Origin: SIG299 sp045531895
GTDB lineage: Bacteria > Bacillota > Clostridia > Lachnospirales > Lachnospiraceae
DNA length: 64,000 bases
Reading direction: 5' to 3'
Assembly: GCA_045531895.1 (NCBI GenBank)
Contig: JAZSEW010000098.1
Coordinates: forward strand, 1-64,000
The notes beneath the pieces were generated by a model. It searched no databases. It saw only the letters and a program-made list of their open reading frames with translations, and had not been told where the DNA came from. Each line of letters opens with the position of its first letter. Position 1 is the stretch's first letter. Of the stretch, positions 7,899 through 16,121 are shown in pieces. The position numbers and the translations under genes were made by a program.

Positions 7899-9160
7899 GA
7901 GAGTTAAAGCATACAGAAATTGGCGATATACCTGTTGACTGGGAAATTCAAACATTTGAAGAAACATTCAAGATACTTTCCAATAATACATTATCACGAG
8001 AAAATTTAAACAATCGCGGTGGTGCAGTAAGAAATATTCATTATGGAGATATTCTTACGCAATTTTCAGAAGTATTGAAATGTAATGAGGTGGAAATCCC
8101 GTATATAAATGATTTGTCTCTTTTATCATCGTCAACACAATTATTGCAAGATGGAGATTTAATTATTGCCGATACAGCAGAAGATGAAACGGTAGGTAAA
8201 GTAACAGAAGTCCAAGGTCTTGGCGACGGGAAAATGGTGGCAGGTCTCCATACAATTCCTTGTCGAGTAAAAAAAGGAGATTTTGTTCCCGGATGGTTGG
8301 GATATTATATGAATTCTCATATGTTCCATGATCAAATAATACCGTTTATTACAGGGATTAAGGTTTCTTCCATTTCGAAAAGTGCGATTGCAGAAACGTT
8401 AATTGTAATCCCTCCAGTTGATGAACAGAAGCAAATTGTCCAAGTTCTTTCACAGATAGATATATTGATACAAAAAGAGAAGAAAGTTGCTGAAAAAATT
8501 ATGGCGGTAAAAAGGGGATGTTTATCAAAAATGTTTCCTAAGGATGGGGAGTGTGTTCCTGAAATGCGGTTGCCTGGATTCTGTGGTGCTTGGGAACAGC
8601 GTAAGTTGATTGACATATCAGATATTGTTACTGGAACGACGCCACCAACAAAGGATAAAGACAACTATGATGGTGATAGATTATTTGTAAGTCCTACTGA
8701 TATTCAAGGGAATAGATACGTTGAGAATACAATAACAACTCTAACGGAAAAAGGGTATGCACTTGGCAGAGAATTAAGACCAGGCACATCACTATTTGTT
8801 AGTATAGGTTCTACCATTGGCAAAGTGGCTCAAATAAAGGATTTTGCAACTACTAATCAACAAATTAATGCTGTTATTCCGAATGATGATATGGATGATA
8901 ATTTTACATTTACAATGCTTGAGAATGAAGCGGATAAAATCAAAAAATTATCTGCGCAGCAGGCTGTTCCTATTATTAATAAAACAACTTTTGGAGATGT
9001 TGAAATAAAGTGTCCAAAGAAGGATGAGCAAACTAAAATAGGAGAGTTTTTTTCAAGTATTGACCACCTCATCACTCTTCACCAGCGTAAGTGTGAGAAA
9101 TATATTGGAATAAAATCGGCGCTGATAAGTATGTTGATTTCGGCGAAAAAGCAGACATAA
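7892..9160 (+). CDS. hsdS: Type I restriction-modification system, specificity subunit HsdS
   Basis: HsdS carries two target-recognition domains joined by conserved helices and decides which bipartite DNA sequence the complex methylates or cuts. Here TRD1 covers roughly residues 15-175 and TRD2 roughly 230-395. Each is followed by the conserved segment typical of the family (PPVDEQKQIVQVLSQIDILI after TRD1, KDEQTKIGEFFSSIDHLI after TRD2) and a coiled region. The 422-residue length is normal. No second hsdS or inverted repeat is present nearby, so I see no sign of shufflon-type switching. The target sequence cannot be read from the protein. Confidence 0.93.
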   Translation: MVRELKHTEIGDIPVDWEIQTFEETFKILSNNTLSRENLNNRGGAVRNIHYGDILTQFSEVLKCNEVEIPYINDLSLLSSSTQLLQDGDLIIADTAEDETVGKVTEVQGLGDGKMVAGLHTIPCRVKKGDFVPGWLGYYMNSHMFHDQIIPFITGIKVSSISKSAIAETLIVIPPVDEQKQIVQVLSQIDILIQKEKKVAEKIMAVKRGCLSKMFPKDGECVPEMRLPGFCGAWEQRKLIDISDIVTGTTPPTKDKDNYDGDRLFVSPTDIQGNRYVENTITTLTEKGYALGRELRPGTSLFVSIGSTIGKVAQIKDFATTNQQINAVIPNDDMDDNFTFTMLENEADKIKKLSAQQAVPIINKTTFGDVEIKCPKKDEQTKIGEFFSSIDHLITLHQRKCEKYIGIKSALISMLISAKKQT

Positions 9161-9178
9161 TAGGGAGGGAATGTACGC

Positions 9179-12100
9179 ATGAGTATTGGAGAAAACGAAA
9201 GAGCAACTCAAGACCGTGTGGTTAGCTTTTTTAAGGATAGTAATATTCTCGATTATGAATATTTAGGTAATTTGAAAGATGTTGCAAATAAGAACATCCG
9301 TGAAGAACGTCTACGTGCGTACCTGCGTCTTAGCGGTTATAGTAAAAAGCTGATAGATGGGGCTGTTACGCAGTTGGTGAAAGCGGCAGATGATACGACG
9401 CATAGTTTGTATGATGCGAACCGGAATGTTTACACACTGTTGAAGTATGGTGCTAAGGTGAAAGAAACACCGGAAGGTGCTCCAAAAACAGTTTATTTCA
9501 TGGATGTCAATGAACCTACAAATAATGATTTTGCTATTGCAGAGGAAGTTACAGTTGTTAATCGTCAAGAAAAGAGACCTGACCTCGTAATTTATGTAAA
9601 TGGTATTGCAATGGCTGTTATTGAGTTGAAGAAAAGCAGTGTTTCCGTTTCTAATGGTATCCGTCAGAATTTGACGAATCAGAAGGATGGTTTTATTGCA
9701 CCATTTTTCACTACTATGCAGTTTTGTATGGCTGGTAATGAAACAGAAGGTTTGCGTTATGGAACCATTCTGACCGGAGAAAAATATTATATGGAATGGA
9801 AACAGGATGGTTTTCATGAAAACGAGGATGAGCGTGACCCGGAGGATGCTCGTATAATGGCGTATTGTGAGCGTATTGATAATTTGTTGTTGCAGCAGAT
9901 TTATCAGATGTTTGATAAGAAACGTTTTATTGACCTTGTAGAAAATTTTGTTGTATTCGATAAGGGTATTAAAAAAGTATGCCGTTACAATCAGTATTAT
10001 GGTATCAAACGTACACAAAATAGGCTTGCGAAACAGCGTGGGGGCATTATATGGCATACTCAAGGTAGCGGGAAAACGCTTACGATGGTATGGCTGTCAA
10101 AGTGGATTCTTGCGAATGGTGAAGATGAAAATGCCCGTGTTCTTATTGTTACGGACCGTGATGAATTGGATGAACAGATTGAAAAAACCTATATTGGTGT
10201 TAATGCAGAAATCACTAGAACGAAGAGTTGTGATGACCTTCTTCATAAGCTGAATTCATACGACAATTCGTTGTTGTGTTCACTAGTTCATAAGTTTGGC
10301 AGACGTGGTGGTGAAGCAACAGAATCAGACTATGATAAATATATTGATGATTTAAAAAAGGCATTGCCGGCTGATTTTAAAGCTAAGGGTAAAATCTATG
10401 TTTTTGTGGATGAATGCCATAGAACTCAGTCCGGTAAGTTGCATGCTGCTATGCAGGCAATTATGCCAAACGCTATATTTATCGGTTTCACGGGAACTCC
10501 GCTTTTAAAAAAAGATAAGAAAACAAGTATTGAAGTATTTGGTACATATATTCACAGTTATAAGTACAATGAAGCTGTGCGAGACGGAGTTGTACTGGAT
10601 TTGAGATATGAGTATCGTGATATTCCACAGGGTATTTCTGCACACGATAGAATCGACCAGTGGTTTGATGTGAAAACTCGTACTCTTTCTGATAGGGCAA
10701 AAGCAAAACTAAAAGAAAAATGGGCTAGTATGCAGAAGATTTATAGCTCTCGTTCGAGATTAGAACGTGTAGCTTGGGATATCATTCAGGACTTTGATTT
10801 GAAACCTCGCCTTATGGATGGAAATGGAAATGCTATTCTTGTAGCAGATTCTATTTATACTGCTTGCAAGTATTATGAAATTTTCCAGCAACGTGGATTT
10901 AAGAAGTGTGCGATTATTTCTTCTTATACACCGCAGGCAGGAGACCTCAGAACCGATACGGTAAGTGCTGAAGACGAAACAGAAACATTTGAAAAATATG
11001 AAATTTATCTTCGTATGTTAGGCCTCGACCCGGATAATCTTCCGGAAAAAGTGTCAATTCAAAAGAAAGTCGAAGATTTTGAAAAAGACATAAAGGATAA
11101 GTTCATTAATCAGCCTGCGAATATGAAATTGCTTATCGTTGTCGATAAACTCCTTACAGGATTTGATGCGCCTCCGTGTACCTATTTGTATATTGATAAG
11201 GGTATGCAGGACCACGGGTTATTCCAAGCAATTTGTCGTGTAAATCGATTGGATGGCGATACTAAAGAATTCGGATACATTGTTGACTACAAGCAGCTTT
11301 TTGGAAATTTGAAAAATGCTATGGATAAGTATACATCAGGTGCATTTGAAAATTACGATCCTGAGGATGTTGATGGGCTCATCAAGGATAGAAGTGAAGA
11401 AGCTATTAAACATTTTAAGGAAGTTTACGACGAACTGGAAGAACTATGCGAAGGAGTTGAAGTTCCAAGAGAAGATTTGCAGTACCTACATTATTTCTGT
11501 GGTGTTTCCGGAATGAGCGAAGACATGGATGAAATCTATGCACGCCTGCGAGAAAAGCTTTATAAACTTGTAAGCAGTTTAGTTAGAGCCTTTGCTGAAG
11601 CAAAGCAGTACATGGTAGATATTTGCAATGCAACGGAACTTAAGGAATACGAAGATAAGGTTCACTTTTATATTGAGTTGAAGCAAACAATCGGAAATAA
11701 GAGTGGTGATTTTTTAGATTTTAAGGCCTATGAGCCTGATATGCGAAAGCTCATAGATAATTATATTGTGGCTTCCGATAGCATTAAAATTGGAGAATTT
11801 GATGATTTAACTCTTCTTGATTTTGTTTCAAACCAAGGTGAAACGTTAACCGATGAAGATAGTTCCTCCGGCCAAAAAGAAGGTGCTGCAGAAGCTATTG
11901 AAAACAATATTCGTCGCAAGATGGTTGAAAAGGTTACGGTGAATCCTAGGTATTATGACAAGATGTCTGCTATCTTGGAAAAATTAATTCAGGAGAGACA
12001 GCAGGGCGTTTTGTCTTATAAGGAACTTCTTGAGCAATATATTAAATTGGCAAAAAATGTCGAACATCCAGAAGAGAATGAAGACTACCCGGAAAGTATC

Positions 12101-12319
12101 AGAAAGAGTAGAGCATTGCAGGCTCTTTATGATAACCTGGGTGAGGATGAAGAGTTAGCACTCAAACTTCACGAGGCTGTTATTAGTAGTAAGATGAGTG
12201 GATTCCGTGGAGATTCTATAAAAGAAAATAGAATCAAGAGGGCATTATTTGCAATTCTCAATGACGATGCTACAGTAGAGCGTCTGTTTAAAATCATTGA
12301 GAAGCAGGAGGAATACTAA
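9179..12319 (+). CDS. hsdR: Type I restriction-modification system, restriction subunit HsdR
   Basis: HsdR is the ATP-driven translocase and nuclease of the complex. The N-terminal nuclease domain shows the PD-(D/E)xK residues D135 and E149-x-K151 (context RPDLVIYVNG...IELKK). The SF2 helicase core has Walker A QGSGKT (residues 295-300), a DECH Walker B (411-414) and motif III GFTGTP. Helicase domain 2 includes DKLLTGFDAP and QAICRVNR. The C-terminal 250 residues are the helical HsdM/HsdS-contact region. The 1046-residue length is complete. It starts 18 bp after hsdS and runs into the metalloprotease gene 3 bp later, so the operon is intact. Confidence 0.95.
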   Translation: MSIGENERATQDRVVSFFKDSNILDYEYLGNLKDVANKNIREERLRAYLRLSGYSKKLIDGAVTQLVKAADDTTHSLYDANRNVYTLLKYGAKVKETPEGAPKTVYFMDVNEPTNNDFAIAEEVTVVNRQEKRPDLVIYVNGIAMAVIELKKSSVSVSNGIRQNLTNQKDGFIAPFFTTMQFCMAGNETEGLRYGTILTGEKYYMEWKQDGFHENEDERDPEDARIMAYCERIDNLLLQQIYQMFDKKRFIDLVENFVVFDKGIKKVCRYNQYYGIKRTQNRLAKQRGGIIWHTQGSGKTLTMVWLSKWILANGEDENARVLIVTDRDELDEQIEKTYIGVNAEITRTKSCDDLLHKLNSYDNSLLCSLVHKFGRRGGEATESDYDKYIDDLKKALPADFKAKGKIYVFVDECHRTQSGKLHAAMQAIMPNAIFIGFTGTPLLKKDKKTSIEVFGTYIHSYKYNEAVRDGVVLDLRYEYRDIPQGISAHDRIDQWFDVKTRTLSDRAKAKLKEKWASMQKIYSSRSRLERVAWDIIQDFDLKPRLMDGNGNAILVADSIYTACKYYEIFQQRGFKKCAIISSYTPQAGDLRTDTVSAEDETETFEKYEIYLRMLGLDPDNLPEKVSIQKKVEDFEKDIKDKFINQPANMKLLIVVDKLLTGFDAPPCTYLYIDKGMQDHGLFQAICRVNRLDGDTKEFGYIVDYKQLFGNLKNAMDKYTSGAFENYDPEDVDGLIKDRSEEAIKHFKEVYDELEELCEGVEVPREDLQYLHYFCGVSGMSEDMDEIYARLREKLYKLVSSLVRAFAEAKQYMVDICNATELKEYEDKVHFYIELKQTIGNKSGDFLDFKAYEPDMRKLIDNYIVASDSIKIGEFDDLTLLDFVSNQGETLTDEDSSSGQKEGAAEAIENNIRRKMVEKVTVNPRYYDKMSAILEKLIQERQQGVLSYKELLEQYIKLAKNVEHPEENEDYPESIRKSRALQALYDNLGEDEELALKLHEAVISSKMSGFRGDSIKENRIKRALFAILNDDATVERLFKIIEKQEEY

Positions 12320-12322
12320 TAT

Positions 12323-13042
12323 ATGAGAATTGTGATTTCGGGCATACCGATTGATATTCATAAAAAGAATATTAAAAATATGCACCTTCAGGTTAAACCG
12401 CCGGATGGTCATGTTGTTATTTCAGCCCCGTCTTCTATGGATGATAAGGCTATTGAGGTATATGCTCGAACCAATCTCAGCTGGATAAAGAAGCAGATTG
12501 AAAAATATCAGCAGCAACCTCGAGAAGACAAGCGTCAATATGTCAGTGGTGAAACAATATATATTTGGGGCAGACAATATTTTCTGAAATTTATTCCAAG
12601 TTCTCAAAGAAATAGTTTTGATATACAGGGCAATAAAGTAATTCTTTCAATGAGAGAGAATAGTACAGTTAAACAAAGAGAAGCCTATGTTCGTGAACAA
12701 TATCGATTGATATTAAAAAAGGAGATAGAGCGAATTCTTCCCAAGTGGGAGAAGATTACTGGGCTTTATTGTGATTCATGGCATACTAAATATATGACGA
12801 CAAGATGGGGGACGTGTAATATAGAGAAGAAAAAGATTTGGATAAATCTTCAACTAGTGCAGAAACCTGTACAATGTTTAGAGTATGTTATTTTGCATGA
12901 ACTTATACATCTAATTGAAAAAACGCATAATTCAAAGTTTACGGCATACATGGACGCATATATGAAAGACTGGAGGAAAGTTCGTAAGGAATTGAATGAT
13001 TATAGGTTGGATTACTATGAAGCACAAAACAGTGAAGAGTAG
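12323..13042 (+). CDS. YgjP/SprT-like zinc metallopeptidase (DUF45)
   Basis: This 239-residue cytoplasmic protein has the HExxH zinc motif HELIH (residues 192-196) and a third histidine at 202, in the arrangement of the YgjP/WLM DUF45 family. An upstream MTTRWGTCN segment is also typical. Its start lies 3 bp after the hsdR stop, so it is co-transcribed with the RM genes. DUF45 genes recur beside type I RM operons. Whether they process HsdR, relieve restriction or act on damaged protein-DNA complexes is not established. The family assignment is firm and the role is inference. Confidence 0.85.
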   Translation: MRIVISGIPIDIHKKNIKNMHLQVKPPDGHVVISAPSSMDDKAIEVYARTNLSWIKKQIEKYQQQPREDKRQYVSGETIYIWGRQYFLKFIPSSQRNSFDIQGNKVILSMRENSTVKQREAYVREQYRLILKKEIERILPKWEKITGLYCDSWHTKYMTTRWGTCNIEKKKIWINLQLVQKPVQCLEYVILHELIHLIEKTHNSKFTAYMDAYMKDWRKVRKELNDYRLDYYEAQNSEE

Positions 13043-13227
13043 TAATATGTAATGGAGATTTGATAAAGGCTTACTGCGAAACTGGTGAGTGGCTTACAAT
13101 TGTAAAAATATTTTTGGCTATTCATCGTAAGAATATGTCTATTAAGCATACCCTACTTGTGGAAGTACGGATGTGAAGTAGTAAAATATTAGTATACAAA
13201 GAACTTTGACTTAGAAAAGGAGGCATT

Positions 13228-14739
13228 ATGGCAATACCAACCAACATAAAAACCTTACTATCCGGCAATGTTGTCGAATGGGCAAGAATAGAGTTTAAAG
13301 AAACATGGGACCCGGCGGCTTCCCTCAAATCCGTTTGCGCTTTTGCCAACGATTTGGACAACTGGGGTGGCGGTTATATCGTTATCGGTGTAGAAGAAGA
13401 GAATGGTCGTCCGGTGTATCCGTTAAAGGGTATTCCTGCGGAAAAGCTGGATGTTTATCAGAAGGATATTTTTGCAAAGTGCAAGCTTATTCGTCCTGCT
13501 TACATGCCTATCATCGAGGTCGTGGATTATCAAGACAAGCAATTTATTGTGCTTTGGTGTCCGGGTGGCGAAACACGCCCATACTCCTCGCCTAAGACTA
13601 TGGCAAAGGATAATAAGGAGCGCATTCATTATATCCGCAAGGCATCCAATTCCGTGGAGCCGTCTGACGAGGAGGAAAAGGATTTGTTCAATCTGGCGAA
13701 CCGTGTACCGTTTGATGACCGTGTCAATCATCAGGCGGAGTTGTCGGATTTGAATATCACCCTCATCCGGAATTATCTGAAAGAAGTTAATAGTTCGCTG
13801 TTTGATAAGGCGCAGATAGGGGACTTTGTTGAAGTGTGCCGTGACATGAATATCATCAGCACCCTGCCGGAATATATCAAGCCAAAGAACGTGGGACTGA
13901 TGTTTTTTAGTCTGGAGCCGGACAAGTTCTTTCCGTACACTCAGATTGATGTGGTGCAATTCCCAAGTGGACTTGGCGGTAATGACATCATTGAAAAGAC
14001 CTTTAAAGGACCAATTCAACAGCAATTGCGGGAAGCACTTCAATACATCCGCAACATGATTATCACGGAAAAGGTAGTGAAGCATCCGGACCGTGCGGAG
14101 GCAGACCGTTTCTTCAATTTCCCGTATGCGGCAATTGAAGAGGCTCTGTCTAATGCGGTATATCACCGTGCCTACGATGAACGTGAACCAATCGAAGTTC
14201 GCGTTGAGAAAGACCGCATTGAAATTGTAAGCTTCCCGGGTCCGGACCGTTCTGTTACAATTGAGGGCTTAAAGAGTTATCGTGTGTCTAACCGTCGTTA
14301 CAGAAATCGTCGCATCGGTGATTTCTTAAAGGAATTGCATTTGACAGAAGGTCGTAACACCGGCTTTAAGAAAATTTTAAATGCGCTGGAAGTAAATGGT
14401 TCTCCAACACCGGAATTTGAAACTGACGAGGACAGAACATATTTTATTACAAGGCTGTTTGTGCATGAAAGGTTTTATGAGGATTTAGAAAATGAACCAA
14501 AAGTGAGCCAAAAAGTGAGCCAAAAAGTGAGCCGAAAAGTGAGTCGAAAAGGAGCCGAAAGAAGGCAGGAAATATTAAATATTTTGGAGGATAATCCTTC
14601 GACTACACAAACTGAAATTATGGAAAAACTGAATTTGTCAAGAAGACAAGTACAGTGGATTATGCAAGAGTTACAAAATGAAGGAATCCTTGTAAGAGAA
14701 GGTACCAATAGGAATGGACGCTGGATAGTGAATTTATAG
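13228..14739 (+). CDS. AlbA_2/Schlafen-type ATP-binding regulator with C-terminal winged helix
   Basis: The 503-residue protein begins with a divergent AlbA_2 (Schlafen AAA_4-like) domain: EFKETWDP, then FANDLDNWGGGYIVIGVEE (about residues 15-130). A central HATPase_c_4-like region follows (EEALSNAVYHRAY near residue 310 and RNTGFKKIL near 375). After a short KVSQ/KVSR repeat (residues 425-441), a winged-helix domain (TQTEIMEKLNLSRRQVQWIM) ends the protein. Such proteins are annotated as putative transcriptional regulators and often lie in defence islands. GGAGG precedes the ATG. A 185-bp gap separates it from the metalloprotease gene, so it may have its own promoter. No toxin domain is visible. 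Confidence 0.85.
   Translation: MAIPTNIKTLLSGNVVEWARIEFKETWDPAASLKSVCAFANDLDNWGGGYIVIGVEEENGRPVYPLKGIPAEKLDVYQKDIFAKCKLIRPAYMPIIEVVDYQDKQFIVLWCPGGETRPYSSPKTMAKDNKERIHYIRKASNSVEPSDEEEKDLFNLANRVPFDDRVNHQAELSDLNITLIRNYLKEVNSSLFDKAQIGDFVEVCRDMNIISTLPEYIKPKNVGLMFFSLEPDKFFPYTQIDVVQFPSGLGGNDIIEKTFKGPIQQQLREALQYIRNMIITEKVVKHPDRAEADRFFNFPYAAIEEALSNAVYHRAYDEREPIEVRVEKDRIEIVSFPGPDRSVTIEGLKSYRVSNRRYRNRRIGDFLKELHLTEGRNTGFKKILNALEVNGSPTPEFETDEDRTYFITRLFVHERFYEDLENEPKVSQKVSQKVSRKVSRKGAERRQEILNILEDNPSTTQTEIMEKLNLSRRQVQWIMQELQNEGILVREGTNRNGRWIVNL
14500..14550 (+). repeat. 12-nt tandem repeat encoding KVSQ/KVSR
   Basis: About four copies of a 12-nt unit (AAA GTG AGC CAA/CGA) encode a K-V-S-Q/R run between the ATPase-like region and the winged helix of the AlbA_2 protein. 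Tandem K-V-x-x runs are common at this place in the family and vary in number between strains, as expected from slippage. Confidence 0.75.
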
Positions 14740-14780
14740 AAACTTGTTGATACCATTTAAAATATGAGTAAAGAAACACA

Positions 14781-14860
14781 GTGAGATTCAAAAAAGTGCC
14801 GAAGAACTATCAAAGAGTGCCGAAGACGCTTAACAAAGTGCCGGAGAAGTGCCGAAGCTA
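14781..14860 (+). pseudogene. Decayed fragment with 21-nt KVPxxxx repeats
   Basis: GTGCCG recurs at 14796, 14817 and 14838 with a period of exactly 21 nt, then out of phase at 14849. One frame (GTG 14781 to 14981) reads K-V-P-K-N-Y-Q, R-V-P-K-T-L-N, K-V-P-E-K-C-R and then loses any protein-like character. KVPE-type tandem runs occur in the C-terminal linkers of AlbA_2 proteins, so this may be the broken tail of a second copy or a former extension of the gene upstream. No ribosome binding site is seen. Confidence 0.35.
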
Positions 14861-14937
14861 TAAAACAAGGATGGCATACAAAATCAGCAGAATATTTATC
14901 AGATTCATCAGAATAATTAGCAGAAAAGTTACACAGA

Positions 14938-14986
14938 TTTTATCCCCCGTCTTATACGAAAAGTGTATAAGCGGGGGATAAAGTTT
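14938..14986 (+). terminator. Long hairpin terminator closing the defence island
   Basis: About 19 bases on each side (from TTTATCCCCCG at 14938 and back from CGGGGGATAAA ending 14982) pair with a single internal mismatch around a short GAAAA-type loop. TTTT follows at 14983-14986. It is the strongest hairpin in the window and works in principle on both strands. Confidence 0.75.
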
Positions 14987-15245
14987 TGTCCCCTTACAAA
15001 TCAGAAGATGTGCCACCAGAACGGTTTTGGCAAGTGGAGGTAAGTGTGGGGTTGTAAAGGTAAGTAGGAACAAGTGGAACGGTTGGAATGGGAAGTGTGG
15101 GAGGTGACAACACTTCTAGGACACTTGCGGTCACAGATACGAATGGTTTATAGTGGTATTCAAATGGCAGATATGATAATATGGTTTTTAAATACGATTT
15201 GATATTGCTGTTGGAAAGAGAGGAAGGCACGTCAAATATATGTGG
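14987..15245. other. Intergenic stretch without a recognisable gene
   Basis: The plus strand is unusually rich in GTG/AAGTGG motifs. One forward frame ends in a protein-like phrase (KSEDVPPERFWQVEVSVGL then stop, about 14998-15057), hinting at a decayed coding end. A 78-residue proline-rich minus-strand frame (14994-15230) looks like its shadow. I cannot assign a function to any of it. Confidence 0.4.
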
Positions 15246-15310
15246 GACATACCATGTCTCATTTGCTTAAACAGGGCATTTGCTCACTTTGTGTCCTGTA
15301 ATTTGCTCAC
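15246..15310 (+). promoter_or_regulatory. Candidate operator region of the XRE regulator
   Basis: A dyad GACAT-acc-ATGTC (15246-15258) is followed by three ATTTGCT repeats at 15261, 15278 and 15301, the last two extended to ATTTGCTCAC. They lie 40-105 bp before the XRE gene. Clustered repeats ahead of an HTH gene suggest autoregulation. This is seen by eye only. Confidence 0.35.
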
Positions 15311-15350
15311 ACGGAGAAGTAATATGAAACCATCAGGAGGTTGACGAATT

Positions 15351-15872
15351 ATGAACCAAATTAAAATCGGAAATTTTATTAAGGAATTGAGAAAAGAACA
15401 AAAACTCACGCAGGAACAATTGGCGGAAAAGTTCGGTGTAGCCAGAAGAACGGTCTCCAGATGGGAAACAGGAAGCAATATGCCGGATTTGGATATCCTT
15501 ATAGAAATGGCTGACTTTTTTGACGTTGATCTCCGTGAAATTTTGGATGGAGAAAGGAGAAGTGAGAAAATGAACCAACAATTAAAAGAAACTGTATTAA
15601 AGGTCGCAGAATACAGTAATGAAGAAAAGAAGAGAAGTACGAGAGTTGTACTTATTTATTTTGTACTCGGAATTATTGCTTTGGTTTCAAACCTTGCAAT
15701 GGAGTTTGTGGAGTTGCCGGATAGCTTTCTTGTCGGTTTCTTGGAAGGTAGTACAATAAGTCTTGCGATAGGTGCTATGATCATGGGAATTCTTTATGCG
15801 ACAGGAATGTTAAGTAAAGTATTTGCATTTAAAAGAAGGTTGCTGAGAAAGGAAGATATGAATGAAGTGTAA
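15351..15872 (+). CDS. XRE-family HTH regulator with two membrane segments
   Basis: Residues 1-65 are a Cro/CI-type HTH (IGNFIKELRKEQKLTQEQLAEKFGVARRTVSRWE). A charged linker precedes two hydrophobic segments (VVLIYFVLGIIALVSNLAM, and TISLAIGAMIMGILYATGML). The 173-residue protein is therefore a membrane-anchored DNA-binding protein, a type common in Lachnospiraceae next to small membrane proteins. GGAGG lies 8 nt before ATG 15351. The next gene overlaps its end by 11 bp, so the two are coupled. A signal sensed through the membrane partner is plausible but unproven. Confidence 0.85.
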   Translation: MNQIKIGNFIKELRKEQKLTQEQLAEKFGVARRTVSRWETGSNMPDLDILIEMADFFDVDLREILDGERRSEKMNQQLKETVLKVAEYSNEEKKRSTRVVLIYFVLGIIALVSNLAMEFVELPDSFLVGFLEGSTISLAIGAMIMGILYATGMLSKVFAFKRRLLRKEDMNEV

Positions 15873-16044
15873 AACAAAGAATGCTGTGGTTTTGTGTTTT
15901 GCAATTGCAGGATTGATGATTCTCTCATATTGCATTTTTGTGGAAACGGAATCTTCCTTTTTACTTCCTATAGGAATGTTATGTGTGACAATCGGTAATG
16001 TGATTTACGGAATATTTACTTATAAACAAAATAAATGGGAGTGA
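15862..16044 (+). CDS. Small two-helix membrane protein
   Basis: This is a 60-residue protein with two hydrophobic helices (about residues 8-26 and 33-51) and a short basic tail. It overlaps the upstream regulator by 11 bp in another frame, with AAGGAAGAT as ribosome binding region inside that gene. The coupling suggests it works with the membrane-anchored XRE protein, for example as its sensor or anti-activator. No family is recognised. Confidence 0.7.
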   Translation: MKCKTKNAVVLCFAIAGLMILSYCIFVETESSFLLPIGMLCVTIGNVIYGIFTYKQNKWE

Positions 16045-16063
16045 GGTGAGGCATTAAATTACG

Positions 16064-16110
16064 CTACATCATGTTCATTATCTTGTTTGAAATGAACATG
16101 ATGTAGTTTT
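16064..16110. terminator. Bidirectional terminator
   Basis: CTACATCATGTTCATT at 16064-16079 pairs perfectly with 16091-16106 and is followed by TTTT on the plus strand. It separates the convergent XRE/small-protein pair from the aldo/keto reductase. Confidence 0.85.
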
Positions 16111-16121
16111 GTATTATATAA

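Noticed and set aside
9311..10063. Long minus-strand open frame (250 codons) inside hsdR
   Set aside because: It is a shadow of the well supported hsdR frame, without a start signal or any recognisable motif.
13423..14166. Minus-strand open frame of 247 codons inside the AlbA_2 gene
   Set aside because: Shadow frame; composition and lack of motifs contrast with the clear domains on the plus strand.
14500..14550. CRISPR-like short repeats
   Set aside because: Units are 12 nt, contiguous, in frame within a coding region and without spacers. No CRISPR array was found anywhere in the window.
14994..15230. Proline-rich minus-strand frame
   Set aside because: Its PT-rich content is produced by GTG/GGA-rich plus-strand DNA, and there is no convincing start or homology.
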